From: Actinomadura luteofluorescens
Lineage (GTDB): Bacteria; Actinomycetota; Actinomycetes; Streptosporangiales; Streptosporangiaceae
DNA length: 64,000 nucleotides
Reading direction: 5' to 3'
NCBI RefSeq assembly: GCF_013409365.1
Contig: NZ_JACCBA010000001.1
Coordinates: 2,666,001 to 2,730,000 of the forward strand
The notes below the pieces were generated by a model, which saw only the letters and a list, made by a program, of their open reading frames with translations, was not told the origin of the DNA and did not search any database. A program made the translations under genes and the position numbers. Positions 1-9,273 of the stretch are shown here, in pieces (the first letter of the stretch is position 1; every line of letters starts with the position of its first letter).

Positions 1-1
1 G

Positions 2-517
2 GACATCACCCGGCTCTCGCGGACCCGGCTGACGAAGCTGCGCCGCGACCGGCTCGGGTTCGTGTTCCAGTCGTTCAACCTCCTGCCGATGCTGACGGCG
101 GAGGAGAACATCCGGCTGACCGGGCGCCTCGGGAACCGGCGCGCCGACCGGGAGTGGTTCGACACGATCGTGGACGCGCTCGGGCTGCGGGAGCGGCTGA
201 CGCACCGGCCGGGCGAGCTGTCGGGCGGGCAGCAGCAGCGGGTCGCGGTGGCGCGGGCGCTGCTGACCCGGCCGGAGGTGCTGTTCGCCGACGAGCCCAC
301 CGGCAACCTCGACTCCCGGTCGGGCGCCGAGGTGCTGGGCTTCCTGCGCACCGCGGTGGACGCCTACCGGCAGACGGTGATCATGGTGACGCACGATCCG
401 GCGGCCGCCGCGCACGCCGACCGGGTCCTCTTCCTCGCCGACGGGATGATCGTGCACGACCTGCCCGCGCCGACGATCGACGGCGTCCACGCCGTGATGC
501 GCCGGATGGAGGGCTGA
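2..517 (+). CDS. ABC transporter ATP-binding protein, 5' end outside window
   Basis: Nucleotide-binding subunit of a MacB/LolD-type exporter; it would power the FtsX-like permease encoded next. The reading frame is open from base 2 and has no start here, so the Walker A region lies upstream of the window. Visible motifs in order are the Q-loop ([16 protein letters not shown]), the ABC signature [16 protein letters not shown], Walker B with D-loop ([11 protein letters not shown]) and the H-loop (VIMVTHD). The text [14 protein letters not shown] and EPTGNLDS is typical of the LolD/MacB branch. The stop lies 5 nt before the permease start, so the two are almost certainly cotranscribed and form one complex in the cytoplasmic membrane. 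The substrate cannot be told from the sequence. Confidence 0.95.
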   Translation, partial: DITRLSRTRLTKLRRDRLGFVFQSFNLLPMLTAEENIRLTGRLGNRRADREWFDTIVDALGLRERLTHRPGELSGGQQQRVAVARALLTRPEVLFADEPTGNLDSRSGAEVLGFLRTAVDAYRQTVIMVTHDPAAAAHADRVLFLADGMIVHDLPAPTIDGVHAVMRRMEG

Positions 518-522
518 CCGGC

Positions 523-3090
523 ATGTGGCTGATCGCGCGCCGCTCCTTCGCCGAAAGCTGGACGCGGCTGGCCGCCACGCTGCTGGCGGCGGTGTTCTCC
601 ATCGGACTGATCGCGGGCGCCCTGCAGTTCACGCTGCGGGCGCAGGAGGCGGTGTCGGGCAGCGACGCCAGCGAGTACTCCCGCGCCGACGTGCTCGTCC
701 AGGGCGGCTCCGCCGACCCCGACGACCCGTACTCGCCGCCGGACGGCCGGGTCGCGGCGGCCGCCGTGGCCGGACGTCCCGGCGTCGCGGCGGTCGCGGG
801 CGACGCGACGGTCCCGGTGACCGCGAGCGGCGCGGACGGCAAGCCGATCCTGCCGCCCGCCGGGGCGGGCACGTCCCTGCGGCCGTGGACGTCCGACGGC
901 CGCCTCAACCCCTACCACCTGGAGTCGGGCCGCGCGCCCGCCGCCGACGGCGAGGTCGCCGTCACCCGGCACGTCGCCCGCGCGGGCGGGCTCGGCGTCG
1001 GCGACACGCTGAAAGTGCTGCTGCCGCGGCAGAGCCGCGACATGAGGATCGTCGGCGTCGTCACCGTGCAGGGGCACAGCGCCGTCGCGAGCGGCGACCT
1101 GCTGCTGGCGCCCCCCGGCACCGTCGCGCAGGCGGCGGGCCTCCCGGCGGGGACGTGGCAGAGCGTCTGGGTCAAGGCGTCGGGCGGATCGGTGCCGGCG
1201 CTCCGCGCCGCACTGGCGCGCGACCTCGGGAAGGACGTCACCGTCCGGACGGCGGCGGAGGTGCGCCGCGCGCAGTCCGCCGACCTCCAGGGCGCCGGGG
1301 CGTCGATCGGCGGCGCCATCGGCATGCTCTCGTCCGTCGCGGTGTTCGTGGGGCTGTTCGTCGTCGCCAACACCTTCGGCACGCTCGTACGGCAGCGGAC
1401 CCGGCGGCTGGCGCTGCTCAGCGCGATCGGCGCGACGCCCCGGCAGATCAGGCGGCTGATCCGGTTCGAGGCCCTCGCCCTCGGCGCCGTCGCCTCCGCC
1501 GGCGGCGTGGCGCTCGGCTACCCGGTGTCGGCCCTGCTCACCCACCTGTTCGCCAACGACGGCTTCGACATCTCCGCCGCCGACGCGCAGTACGGCTGGA
1601 TCGCGCTCGCGGTGCCCGCCGCCGCCGGCGTGCTCGTCACCCAGCTCGCGGCCCGGCGCGCCGCCAAGCGCGCCGCGAAGATCTCCCCGATGCAGGCTCT
1701 GCGGGACGCGAGCACCGAGACGGCGGGCCGCCGCTGGCCGCGCCTCCTCGGCGCCCTGGCGGTGTTCGCCTGCGCCTGGATCTTCTTCGGGGGCGTCTTC
1801 GGGATCCGCTACGAGGAGCCGCCCGGCCCCGAACGCACCGCCGGCACCAGCGTGATGACCCTCATGGGCTGCATGACCACCGTGGCGGCACTCGCCGTCC
1901 TCGCCCCGTTCTTCGTCGGCCCCCTCGGCGGCCTCGTCGGCCGCGTCGGCATGGCCGTCAGCGGCGAGGCCGGACGCCTCGCCCGCGCCACCATCACCCG
2001 CAGCCCCCGCCGCGTGTCGTCGGCGGCCTCGTCCCTCATGCTCGGCGTCGCGCTGGTCGCCTCCACGGCGCTGATCGTCCTGTCGGTGGGCGCGCGGTTC
2101 AACGAGGCCGGCCGGGAGGTGATGCGGGCCGACCACGCGGTCACGGCGACCGGAATGACCTCGGACGGGCAGGCGCCCCTCCCCCGCGACGCGGCGCGGA
2201 AGGCCGCCGCCGTGCCCGGCGTGTCCGCCGCGGCGGCGCTCACGATGTCGGAGGTCAAGCTCGTCTCTCCCCCGCCCAGACGGCCCTCGCCCGAGGAGGC
2301 CCCCGAGCCCTTCTACCTCGCCGTCACGGGCGCCGACCAGAACGCGCTGCCGTCGGTGCTGAAGCTCGGCGGCCGCCTCCCGCGCCTCGGCGACGGCCAG
2401 ATCGCCCTCACGTCCACGGTCATGAAAGGCCAGCGGATCAAGAAGGGGCAGCGGATCGTGGTGCGCGGCGCCCGCGGCAGGATCGCGCTCACCGTCGCCG
2501 CCGCCTACCACGACCCGTCCCACCTGTTCGCCGACCAGGCCCTCGTCTCGGACGCGACGATGGACCGGCTCGACCCCACCGCGGCCGCCCAGGTGGTGCT
2601 CGTCCGCGGCGGCACCGAGCAGGCCCTGTCCCGCGCGTTCGCGGACGCGCCGGGCCTGAAGGTCGTCGACAGGGCCGGCTACGTCAAGGCGGCCGCCGAC
2701 GCGATGACCAAGGGCATGAGCGTCATCTACGGGTTCATCGGCATGGCGCTCGTCCTCGCCCTCTTCGGCATGGCGACCACCGTGTCGATGAGCGTCGCCG
2801 AACGGACCCGCGAGTTCGGCCTGCTCGGCGCCGTCGGCGCCACGACGGACCAGATCCGCTCGATCGTCCGCTGGGAGGCCGCGACGGTCGTCCTGCTCGG
2901 CACCCTCCTCGGCCTCGGCACGGCCCTGGCCACCGCGTCCCTCCTGCACGTCGCCACAGGCAGCTCGTACCTCGCCCCCAACGCCCCCTGGTGGCTGTTC
3001 CCCGCAGTGATCACCGGCGCCGCCGCCGTCACCTTCGCCGTCTCAGCCCTCCCCGCGAAAAGAGCAGTGGCCATCGCCTCGACGCGTTAA
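523..3090 (+). CDS. FtsX-like ABC transporter permease
   Basis: Membrane subunit of about 855 residues pairing with the preceding ATPase. Start chosen at ATG 523 because GGAGGG lies just upstream and the protein then begins MWLIARRSFAESW followed at once by the first membrane helix. It shows the duplicated FtsX/MacB layout: a helix, a large extracellular domain, three helices (about residues 260-400), a second helix and extracellular domain, and three C-terminal helices. Each permease repeat has the usual R-x-R-x-R-EF/L-x-LL-x-AIGAT text (LALLSAIGATPRQIRRL and FGLLGAVGATTDQIRSI). Such exporters move lipids, peptides or drugs or work as mechanotransmitters; which applies here is unknown. The stop overlaps the convergent tag stop by 4 nt. 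Confidence 0.95.
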   Translation: MWLIARRSFAESWTRLAATLLAAVFSIGLIAGALQFTLRAQEAVSGSDASEYSRADVLVQGGSADPDDPYSPPDGRVAAAAVAGRPGVAAVAGDATVPVTASGADGKPILPPAGAGTSLRPWTSDGRLNPYHLESGRAPAADGEVAVTRHVARAGGLGVGDTLKVLLPRQSRDMRIVGVVTVQGHSAVASGDLLLAPPGTVAQAAGLPAGTWQSVWVKASGGSVPALRAALARDLGKDVTVRTAAEVRRAQSADLQGAGASIGGAIGMLSSVAVFVGLFVVANTFGTLVRQRTRRLALLSAIGATPRQIRRLIRFEALALGAVASAGGVALGYPVSALLTHLFANDGFDISAADAQYGWIALAVPAAAGVLVTQLAARRAAKRAAKISPMQALRDASTETAGRRWPRLLGALAVFACAWIFFGGVFGIRYEEPPGPERTAGTSVMTLMGCMTTVAALAVLAPFFVGPLGGLVGRVGMAVSGEAGRLARATITRSPRRVSSAASSLMLGVALVASTALIVLSVGARFNEAGREVMRADHAVTATGMTSDGQAPLPRDAARKAAAVPGVSAAAALTMSEVKLVSPPPRRPSPEEAPEPFYLAVTGADQNALPSVLKLGGRLPRLGDGQIALTSTVMKGQRIKKGQRIVVRGARGRIALTVAAAYHDPSHLFADQALVSDATMDRLDPTAAAQVVLVRGGTEQALSRAFADAPGLKVVDRAGYVKAAADAMTKGMSVIYGFIGMALVLALFGMATTVSMSVAERTREFGLLGAVGATTDQIRSIVRWEAATVVLLGTLLGLGTALATASLLHVATGSSYLAPNAPWWLFPAVITGAAAVTFAVSALPAKRAVAIASTR

Positions 3091-3659
3091 GCAGCGCCGT
3101 GGCGGTGGCAGTCGGTGAGGTGGTCGTCTACCAGGCCGCAGGCTTGCATTAGGGCGTAGGCGGTGGTGGGGCCTACGAAGCGGAAGCCCTGCTTCTTCAG
3201 TTCCTTGGCCAGGGCCTTCGAGGCGTCGGTGTAGGCGGGAACCTCGGACATGACGGTATAGGACGGGGAGTCGGGGTCGGCGTAGCGCCAGGCGGTGGCG
3301 GCGAGGCCGCCGGGGAGGTCGAGGGCCGCGCGGGCGTTGGCGATCGTGGCCTCGATCTTGGCGCGGTTGCGGACGATGGCGGCGTCGGCCATCAGGCGCT
3401 CGACGTCGCCGGGGCCGAACGAGGCGACCTTCTCGGCGTCGAAGCCGTGGAACGCGGCACGGAAGCCCTCGCGCTTGCGCAGGATCGTCAGCCACGACAG
3501 GCCGGACTGGAACGCCTCCAGGCACAGCCGCTCGTAGAGGCCCTGGTCGTCGCGGACCGGACGGCCCCATTCCTCGTCGTGGTAGGCGACGTAGTCGGGC
3601 GCCGACAGCCCCCACGGGCAGCGCGCCAGCCCGTCCTCGCCCAGAATCGCGGTGGTCAC
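3087..3659 (-). CDS. tag: DNA-3-methyladenine glycosylase I
   Basis: Base-excision repair enzyme that removes 3-methyladenine from alkylated DNA. The 190-residue length and the full family pattern are present: RCPWG near the N-terminus, YHDEEWGRP, the LCLEAFQSGLSWLTILRKRE block, NRAKIEATI, and the C-terminal zinc-binding region with GPTTAYALMQACGLVDDHLTDCHRH. The N-terminal cysteine and the C-terminal H/C residues form the zinc site known for Tag. Downstream of a DivIVA-like membrane protein and an SRPBCC protein on the same strand; in Mycobacterium tuberculosis the tag gene also follows a DivIVA-like gene (from memory), so part of this order seems old. Confidence 0.96.
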   Translation of the reverse strand: MTTAILGEDGLARCPWGLSAPDYVAYHDEEWGRPVRDDQGLYERLCLEAFQSGLSWLTILRKREGFRAAFHGFDAEKVASFGPGDVERLMADAAIVRNRAKIEATIANARAALDLPGGLAATAWRYADPDSPSYTVMSEVPAYTDASKALAKELKKQGFRFVGPTTAYALMQACGLVDDHLTDCHRHGAA

Positions 3660-3673
3660 CCGCCCGTTCTACC

Positions 3674-4102
3674 TCATGCCTGCGACAGAACGGCGAGGCG
3701 GCGCAGCCCGACCCCCATGAACGCCTTCACGACCGGTCCCGCGACCAGCCAGGCGGCGCGGCCGAGGGGGCCGAGGGGCAGGTCGACGCGCTCGGCCCAG
3801 ACGACGCGGCTGCCGGAGCCCTCCGGGACGACCTTGAAGAACGCCTCGCCGCGCACGACGCGGCCGGTGTGCCGGACCGCGACGCGGCGGCCGTCCCGCC
3901 AGTCGGTGATCACCATGGTGTCGAGGAAGCCGACCGGGCCGACGCCCGTCCACGCCCGCAGCTCGTCGCCGACCTTGTCGCCGCCCTCCGCGCGGGTGAA
4001 CGGCATCCACTCGGCGTGTCGCGGCCAGTCGGTGAGGACGTCGAAGAGCCGCTCGGGCGGGGCCGCCGAGACCGCCTCCGCGTGGACCGCGACCGCGCTC
4101 AT
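3674..4102 (-). CDS. SRPBCC (polyketide cyclase/START-like) family protein
   Basis: Protein of 142 residues with the helix-grip fold pattern: N-terminal AEAVSAAPPERLFDVLTDW, then W-MPFTRAEGG, and a final helix GRAAWLVAGPVVKAFMGVGL that would line a hydrophobic cavity. Members bind or modify small lipophilic ligands; this one is not assigned to a substrate. ATG 4102 is chosen because it overlaps the stop of the upstream gene (ATGA), so the two are translationally coupled. A much longer open frame upstream has no family support. Small stand-alone SRPBCC proteins are abundant in actinomycetes. Confidence 0.85.
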   Translation of the reverse strand: MSAVAVHAEAVSAAPPERLFDVLTDWPRHAEWMPFTRAEGGDKVGDELRAWTGVGPVGFLDTMVITDWRDGRRVAVRHTGRVVRGEAFFKVVPEGSGSRVVWAERVDLPLGPLGRAAWLVAGPVVKAFMGVGLRRLAVLSQA

Positions 4103-4536
4103 CTGCTCTCCTCCCCGTCCGGCTCGAAGGACTCCTTGCGGAGCGGCACCCGGGCGGCGGGCTCCTCGATGCCGTGCAGGGCGCCGACCGGGCCCGCCGG
4201 TTCGGCGTCGTCGGCGCGCTCGCGGGCGTCGTGGAGCTGCCGTTCCAGGTCCTCCACGCGGGCGTCGCGCTCGTTCAGGGCCTCGGTGAGGCGGTGGAAC
4301 GCGTCGTCCGTCACATGCGGCTGGTACCCCCACAGAGTCCGGGGGAACCTGAGGCGGGCGCCCTCCCAGCCGACGACGGGCCGCCCCTCGGCGTCCACGC
4401 TGACCGGCGGATAGTCGGGATGGGCCTCGGCCAGCTCGCCGCCCCTGCCCATGGCGAGGGCGACGACGGCGCCCAGCACGGCCACGCCGGCCAGGACGAG
4501 AACCACGACCACGATCACGCTCCGATCTGACGGCAC
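4099..4536 (-). CDS. Single-pass membrane protein with DivIVA-like segment
   Basis: About 145 residues. A very hydrophobic N-terminal helix (VIVVVVLVLAGVAVLG) is followed by a short cytoplasmic domain with LWGYQPHVTDDAFHRLTEAL and an NERDARVEDLERQL coiled coil; this matches small actinobacterial proteins that have one membrane helix and one DivIVA-type segment. In Mycobacterium a gene of this type sits beside tag. Start is uncertain: GTG 4536 is given, GTG 4518 is also possible, and an ATG at 4644 would add an arginine- and proline-rich leader without family support. The C-terminal 40 residues are charged and probably disordered. A role in polar growth or wall synthesis would be a guess from the domain. 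Confidence 0.7.
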   Translation of the reverse strand: MPSDRSVIVVVVLVLAGVAVLGAVVALAMGRGGELAEAHPDYPPVSVDAEGRPVVGWEGARLRFPRTLWGYQPHVTDDAFHRLTEALNERDARVEDLERQLHDARERADDAEPAGPVGALHGIEEPAARVPLRKESFEPDGEESR

Positions 4537-4713
4537 CCCATCGGGAAGACGATCCCCCGTCCCCGATCGTGCCACGCCCGGCGGCGTGGGGTTGCACGAG
4601 CGCGGGGTCCTTCCACCGGGCGCGCCGGTTGCGGACGCGGGCACGGCGCCCCCGGCGAGTCGCCGAGGACGCCGTGCCGGTCACGCCGCGACGGGCGTGC
4701 GCGGGTCCGGTCC

Positions 4714-6030
4714 TCAGCCGCGCAGGCGGTGCCAGGGGCCGGTGATCGCGAACGTGGCCCCCGGGTCGGACTGGCGGTTGGCGAACAGGATCCGCCCGTC
4801 CGGGGAGAACGTCACGCCGGTGAACTCGCTGTCATTGAGGGCGTTGCGGGCCATCGCGAACGGCTCGTCCCGGCGGGTGGTGCCGATGAGGTACTGCTCG
4901 CCGTCGCCGTCCTCCGCGAGGATCACACCGCCGCCGTACGGGGAGACGGTGATGTTGTCGGGGCCGTCGAAGCGCCCGCCCGGCTTGAAGACGAGCTGGA
5001 GCTCGATCTCGCCGCGGTGCGGGTCGTAGGTCCAGACCTGCCCGGCGTGGTCGGCGGCGCCGCCATCGGCCTTCCGGGAGTAGCTGCACACGAAGTAGGC
5101 CTTGCCGTGGCCCCACCAGGCGCCTTCGAGCTTCTGGCTCCGCGTGACCGTGTCGAACTGCTTGCGGACCGACGTCTGCTTCGCCGACGGGTCGGGCACC
5201 TCCACCCAGCCCGCGCGCAGCCGCGTCCCGGGCTCCTGGACGGCCGACAGGTCCGGGACGCCGGGGACGTTCAGCGCCTCCAGCTTCCCGCCCGACATGT
5301 AGGCGTGGTAGCCGCCGCGGTGGGCGCGGGGCCGGAACCGGTAGAAGAGCCCGAACGGCTTGGCGGCGTCCTCGGTCAGGTACGCGGTGAGCGTGTGCGG
5401 GTCGACGGCGACGGCCTCGTGCGCGAACCGGCCGAGCCCGGTCAGCGGGACGGGCTCGGTCCTGCGGCCGGTCGGGTCGACCTCGAACACCCAGCCGTGG
5501 CTCTTGGTCTGGCCCGTGAAGCCTTCGGTCTCCTCGCAGGTCAGCCACGTCCCCCAGGGGGTCCGTCCGCCCGCGCAGTTGGTGGACGTCCCGGCGAGGC
5601 TGACGTACTGCGACAGCAGGTTGCCCTTGCTGTCGACCTCCAGGGTGGTGGTGCCGCCGTTGGCGGCCGGGTCGTAGGTCCACTCGGGACGGCCCACGGC
5701 GCGGGTGCCGTTGTTGCTCTGCTCGTGGTTGCGCACCAGCCGGGTGCGGCCGTGGCGGCCGCCGGGGAACGAGGCCATCCCGTCGTGGTGCCCGGGGACG
5801 ACCACGCCCTCGGAGATGGGCTCGCCCTCCACCGACAGCGTCTTGTAGGAGAAGCCCTCGGGCAGGTCCAGGACGCCCTTGGGGTCGGGGATCAGCGGGC
5901 CGTAGCCGTGGGCCTCCCCTGTTTCGGCACCGGCGGACGTCTGGAAGATTCCGTCCAGGCTTCCGGCCAGGGCGATGGACAGCGCGCCGGCCGCGCCGCC
6001 CTTGACGACTCCGCGACGGGTCACGGACAT
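4714..6030 (-). CDS. PhoX-family (DUF839) exported protein, Tat signal
   Basis: Exported beta-propeller protein of 438 residues from the PhoX/DUF839 family, whose characterised members are calcium- and iron-dependent phosphatases. Start at ATG 6030 is set by AAGGAG 6 nt upstream and by the Tat signal it creates (TRRGVVKGGAAGALSIALAG). Family landmarks are LVRNHEQSNNG, a CEET cysteine-glutamate block (TWLTCEETEGF), GRFAHEAVAVD, and a late GPDNITVSPYGGGVILAEDG and EFTGVTFSPDGRILFANRQ. The cysteine and glutamates correspond to metal ligands in PhoX. No neighbour suggests a phosphate regulon, so phosphatase activity is inferred from family only. The gene stands alone between divergent and convergent neighbours. 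Confidence 0.88.
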   Translation of the reverse strand: MSVTRRGVVKGGAAGALSIALAGSLDGIFQTSAGAETGEAHGYGPLIPDPKGVLDLPEGFSYKTLSVEGEPISEGVVVPGHHDGMASFPGGRHGRTRLVRNHEQSNNGTRAVGRPEWTYDPAANGGTTTLEVDSKGNLLSQYVSLAGTSTNCAGGRTPWGTWLTCEETEGFTGQTKSHGWVFEVDPTGRRTEPVPLTGLGRFAHEAVAVDPHTLTAYLTEDAAKPFGLFYRFRPRAHRGGYHAYMSGGKLEALNVPGVPDLSAVQEPGTRLRAGWVEVPDPSAKQTSVRKQFDTVTRSQKLEGAWWGHGKAYFVCSYSRKADGGAADHAGQVWTYDPHRGEIELQLVFKPGGRFDGPDNITVSPYGGGVILAEDGDGEQYLIGTTRRDEPFAMARNALNDSEFTGVTFSPDGRILFANRQSDPGATFAITGPWHRLRG

Positions 6031-6177
6031 GGGCACTCCTTCACGTGAGGGGATCACGCGGGAGCCTGGTCGCCGTCCCTGAACCGCGGATGAACGATCA
6101 CTGGCCGGGAGGAGAAACCCCAGGACAACGTTGGTCCGCGGGCGCCCCGAGTGCCGGCGCGCGTGCGGAGCGCGGCC

Positions 6178-7068
6178 TCAGAGGAGCTCCACCGCGGCGT
6201 CGACGGCGCCGGCGACGTCGCCGTCCGGCGGATACAGCAGGGACCGGCCCACCACCAGACCCCGCACGGTCGGCGACCGCAACGCACGCCGCCACCCCTC
6301 ACGCGCCGCACCCTGATCGGCCGCCACCTCACCGCCCAGCAGCAGCGCGGGCAGCGTGGACGCGGCCATCACCCGCTCCATGTCCGCCACCACCGGCACC
6401 TTCAACCACGTGTACGCCGACGTCGTCCCCAACCCCGAAGCGATCGCGACCGCACGCGTCATCGCCTCCGGCGACAGGTCATTGCGGACCCGCCCCTCCA
6501 CCCGCCGGGAGATGAACGGCTCCACCATCGCCATCAGCCCATGCCCGGCCAGCTCCGACACCGCCCGAGCACACGCCTCCAACGTGCGCACGGTCGCCGG
6601 GTCGTCATCGTCCACCCGCACCAGCATCTTGCCGCCGTCCAACCCCGACGCCGCGATCGCATCCGCGCCGTAGGCCGTGAAACGGTCATCGATCTCGAAC
6701 GCCGAACCCGCCAGGCCACCCCGGTTCATCGAACCGATCACGACCTTGCCCTCCAGCACGCCCAGCAGCAGCAGATCCTCGATCACATCAGGCGTCCCCA
6801 GCACCCCGTCCACACCCGGCCGCTCCAACGCCATGCACAACCGATGCAGCAACTCCCCACGATCGGCCATCGCCAACGGATCACCACCCACCGCCAGCGC
6901 ACCCCGAGCCGGATGATCAGCCGCCACCAACATCAACCGCCCCGAACCACCCAGCAACGACGCACGCCGCACCCGCCCCCGAGCAGCCTCCGCCACCGCC
7001 CCCGGACGCTCCGCCCGCACCTCGGCCAACCCCGCGATCCGCTCCGCCCGCGCACCCGCGGACGTCAC
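6178..7068 (-). CDS. Class I aldolase-like (beta/alpha)8 protein, Cgl0159 family
   Basis: About 296 residues. The text matches the actinobacterial Cgl0159-type TIM-barrel family, often called deoxyribose-phosphate-aldolase-like and often found in inositol loci. Visible features are LMLVAADHPARGALAVGG near the N-terminus, GVDGVLGTPDVIEDLLLLG, GSMNRGGLAGSAFEIDDR, the barrel strand GLMAMVEPFIS, a lysine in TSAYTWLKVPVV that would be the Schiff-base candidate, and a final GRSLLYPPDGDV phosphate-site-like loop. GTG 7068 is chosen; ATG-type starts further upstream add a low-complexity leader. The next upstream gene encodes an inositol-monophosphatase-like enzyme, consistent with sugar or inositol metabolism, but the substrate is not known. 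Confidence 0.78.
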   Translation of the reverse strand: MTSAGARAERIAGLAEVRAERPGAVAEAARGRVRRASLLGGSGRLMLVAADHPARGALAVGGDPLAMADRGELLHRLCMALERPGVDGVLGTPDVIEDLLLLGVLEGKVVIGSMNRGGLAGSAFEIDDRFTAYGADAIAASGLDGGKMLVRVDDDDPATVRTLEACARAVSELAGHGLMAMVEPFISRRVEGRVRNDLSPEAMTRAVAIASGLGTTSAYTWLKVPVVADMERVMAASTLPALLLGGEVAADQGAAREGWRRALRSPTVRGLVVGRSLLYPPDGDVAGAVDAAVELL

Positions 7069-7230
7069 GAGGCCACCCGCCCCACCAGTGCATCGATCAT
7101 CGTCCACCGTCCCTGTCCGCGACTGCGCGGCGCCGGGTCGCGCCACCGGCACCGCCGAGTCTGGTCAAGATCACGAACGGCTGTCAATCCGCCACGGGGC
7201 GCACCATCGGTGCCCCGCACGGGCGACCGT

Positions 7231-8067
7231 TCAGGCCCCGAGGCCCTTGTAGTCCGCGGCTTCGGCGATGGCGGACCCGGCCAGGTCGAAGCCCTCCACG
7301 CACGCCAGGTACCCGGGGGCCTCCCAGTCGCTGCCGCCGGGCTCGCCACCGAGCGGCACGTACGTCCCGCCCGCCTGCCTGACCAGCAGCAGCCCGGCGG
7401 CGATGTCCCACGCGTTGATGGACGAGTCGTAGGCCGCGTCCAGCCATCCGGCGGCGACGTGGGCGAGGGTGAGGGCGGCGCTGCCCGGACGTCGCACGGT
7501 GGCGAACGCGTCCACCACCCGGCCGTAGCGCCGCAGTGCCTCCTCGCGTCCGAGGCTCAGGTCGTAGGCGCTCGGGTAGGACGTGGCGACGACGGCGTTC
7601 TCGTCGCAGGTCGCTCCGCGGCTGTGGATCGGCTGGCCGTTGCAGGTGGCACCGTCCAGGGACGCGGTGAACATGTCGTCGCGCACCGGGTCGTACACCA
7701 CGCCCGCCACCAGTTCGCCGCCCATGGCCGCGCCGATGGACACGCAGAAGAACGGCAGGCCGACGGCGAAGTTGGCGGTCCCGTCGATGGGGTCGACGAA
7801 CCAGCGCAGGTCGCCGTCCCCGCCGTCTCCGCCGCCCACGCCGCCTTCCTCGCCGACGACGACGCTGCCGGGGGTGTGCTCGGCCAGCACCTCCCGGATC
7901 GTCTCCTCCGCCGCCCGGTCGTGCACGGTGACCGGGTCGTGGATGTCGCGCTTGAGATCGACCTCGGGACGCGACCGGAACGCCGTCCGCAGACGGTCCC
8001 CCGTGGCGCGGGCGGCGAGTTCGGCGATCCCGGCGAGCTCCCGCGAGGCGGGGACGTCGACGCTCAT
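7231..8067 (-). CDS. Inositol monophosphatase family protein
   Basis: Mg2+-dependent, Li+-sensitive-type phosphatase of 278 residues. Metal-site motifs are in place: EEGG at residues 73-76 after [12 protein letters not shown] at 92-100, and the distal WD in NAWDIAAG. This family hydrolyses inositol phosphates, histidinol phosphate or related sugar phosphates; the exact substrate cannot be read from the motifs. An internal glycine/aspartate-rich loop ([11 protein letters not shown]) between the first two motifs is an insertion of low complexity. ATG 8067 has AAGGAG just upstream. It diverges from the SDR gene across a 154-nt gap and precedes the aldolase-like gene by 162 nt. Confidence 0.88.
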   Translation of the reverse strand: MSVDVPASRELAGIAELAARATGDRLRTAFRSRPEVDLKRDIHDPVTVHDRAAEETIREVLAEHTPGSVVVGEEGGVGGGDGGDGDLRWFVDPIDGTANFAVGLPFFCVSIGAAMGGELVAGVVYDPVRDDMFTASLDGATCNGQPIHSRGATCDENAVVATSYPSAYDLSLGREEALRRYGRVVDAFATVRRPGSAALTLAHVAAGWLDAAYDSSINAWDIAAGLLLVRQAGGTYVPLGGEPGGSDWEAPGYLACVEGFDLAGSAIAEAADYKGLGA

Positions 8068-8221
8068 TGTTCTCCTTCGATCACGACAAGGTCACGAATG
8101 CGCACATGACGACCGTATCCGAGTGCCGCGAGGGGCCCGGGCGGGCCCTTTGTTACAGAGCCTCCGGCTCGGGCAGTGGGTCCCTGTGCCGGATCCGGCG
8201 TCGCCGTCCAAGGGAAAGAAC

Positions 8222-9247
8222 ATGAGGTACAAGATCGACAAAGGCACGGTCGTCGTGGTGACGGGAGCCTCCGGCGGCATCGGACGCGCCGCCGCGGTCG
8301 CGTTCGCGCGCCGCGGGGCCCGGGTCGCCCTCCTGGCCCGCGGGGACGAGGGCCTGGAGTCGGCCGCCTCCGACGTCGAGGCCGCCGGCGGGCGCGCGCT
8401 GCCGATCAGCGTGGACGTCGCCGACCCCCGCGCGGTGGACGAGGCGGCGGAGCGGGCCGAGAAGGAGCTCGGGCCGATCGGCGTGTGGGTCAACGTGGCG
8501 TTCTCCTCGGTGTTCGCGCCGTTCTGGGAGATCGAGCCGGAGGAGTTCAGGCGCACCACCGAGGTCACCTACCTCGGCTACGTCAACGGCACCAGGGCCG
8601 CGCTGCGGCGGATGATGCCGCGCGACCGCGGCGTGATCGTCCAGTGCGGGTCGGCGCTGGCCTACCGGGGCATCCCCCTGCAGAGCGCGTACTGCGGCTC
8701 CAAGCACGCCGTCCAGGGGCTGCACGACTCGCTGCGGGCCGAGCTGATGCACGAGCGCAGCGGCGTGAAGCTGACGATGGTGCAGATGCCCGCGGTCAAC
8801 ACGCCCCAGTTCGACTGGGTGCTGAACCGGATGCCGCGCCGCCCGCAGCCCGTCCCGCCCATCTACCAGCCGGAGATCGCGGCGGACGCGCTCGTCTACG
8901 CCGCCGAGCATCCCCGGCGCCGGGAGTACTGGGTCGGCGCCAGCACGGTCGGCACGCTCCTCGCCGACAAGTTCGCCACGGGGCTGCTGGACCGCTACCT
9001 GGCCCGGACAGGCTTCGCGTCCCAGCAGACCGAGCAGCGCACGCGTCCGGACCAGCCCGCGAACCTGTGGGAGCCGGCGGACGACGCCCCGGGCCACGAC
9101 CACGGCAGCCACGGGCGGTTCGACGAGCAGGCGCACGCGAGGAGCCCGCAGGTGTGGGCGGGGCGCCACAAGTACCTGGTGGGAGCGGCGACGGCCGGCG
9201 CCGCGGCGGGGGCCGCCGCGGGCGCCGCCAGGCTCCTGCGGCGATGA
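8222..9247 (+). CDS. SDR-family oxidoreductase with C-terminal membrane anchor
   Basis: NAD(P)-dependent short-chain dehydrogenase of 341 residues. The cofactor loop [10 protein letters not shown] lies at about residues 14-23 and the catalytic Y-x3-K is [10 protein letters not shown]. The NNAG element is replaced by NVAFSS (N retained). The protein is longer than a classical SDR: after the Rossmann core there is a polar linker and a terminal alanine/glycine-rich hydrophobic stretch beginning [12 protein letters not shown], probably a tail anchor or membrane-associating helix. Start ATG 8222 is preceded by AAGGGAAAG. It is followed 26 nt later by a thiamine-diphosphate enzyme on the same strand, so they are likely one operon. 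Substrate unknown. Confidence 0.9.
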   Translation: MRYKIDKGTVVVVTGASGGIGRAAAVAFARRGARVALLARGDEGLESAASDVEAAGGRALPISVDVADPRAVDEAAERAEKELGPIGVWVNVAFSSVFAPFWEIEPEEFRRTTEVTYLGYVNGTRAALRRMMPRDRGVIVQCGSALAYRGIPLQSAYCGSKHAVQGLHDSLRAELMHERSGVKLTMVQMPAVNTPQFDWVLNRMPRRPQPVPPIYQPEIAADALVYAAEHPRRREYWVGASTVGTLLADKFATGLLDRYLARTGFASQQTEQRTRPDQPANLWEPADDAPGHDHGSHGRFDEQAHARSPQVWAGRHKYLVGAATAGAAAGAAAGAARLLRR

Positions 9248-9273
9248 CGCACGAGACGACGAAGGAGAGAGCG

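Noticed and set aside
154..3152. Long open frames on both strands overlapping the FtsX permease
   Set aside because: Low-complexity arginine/glycine-rich translations typical of shadow frames in high-GC DNA; the permease frame carries all family motifs.
8131..8156. Hairpin GGGCCC-GGGC-GGGCCC followed by TTTGTT as a terminator
   Set aside because: It lies between two divergent genes, where no transcript needs to end; more likely chance in GC-rich DNA.
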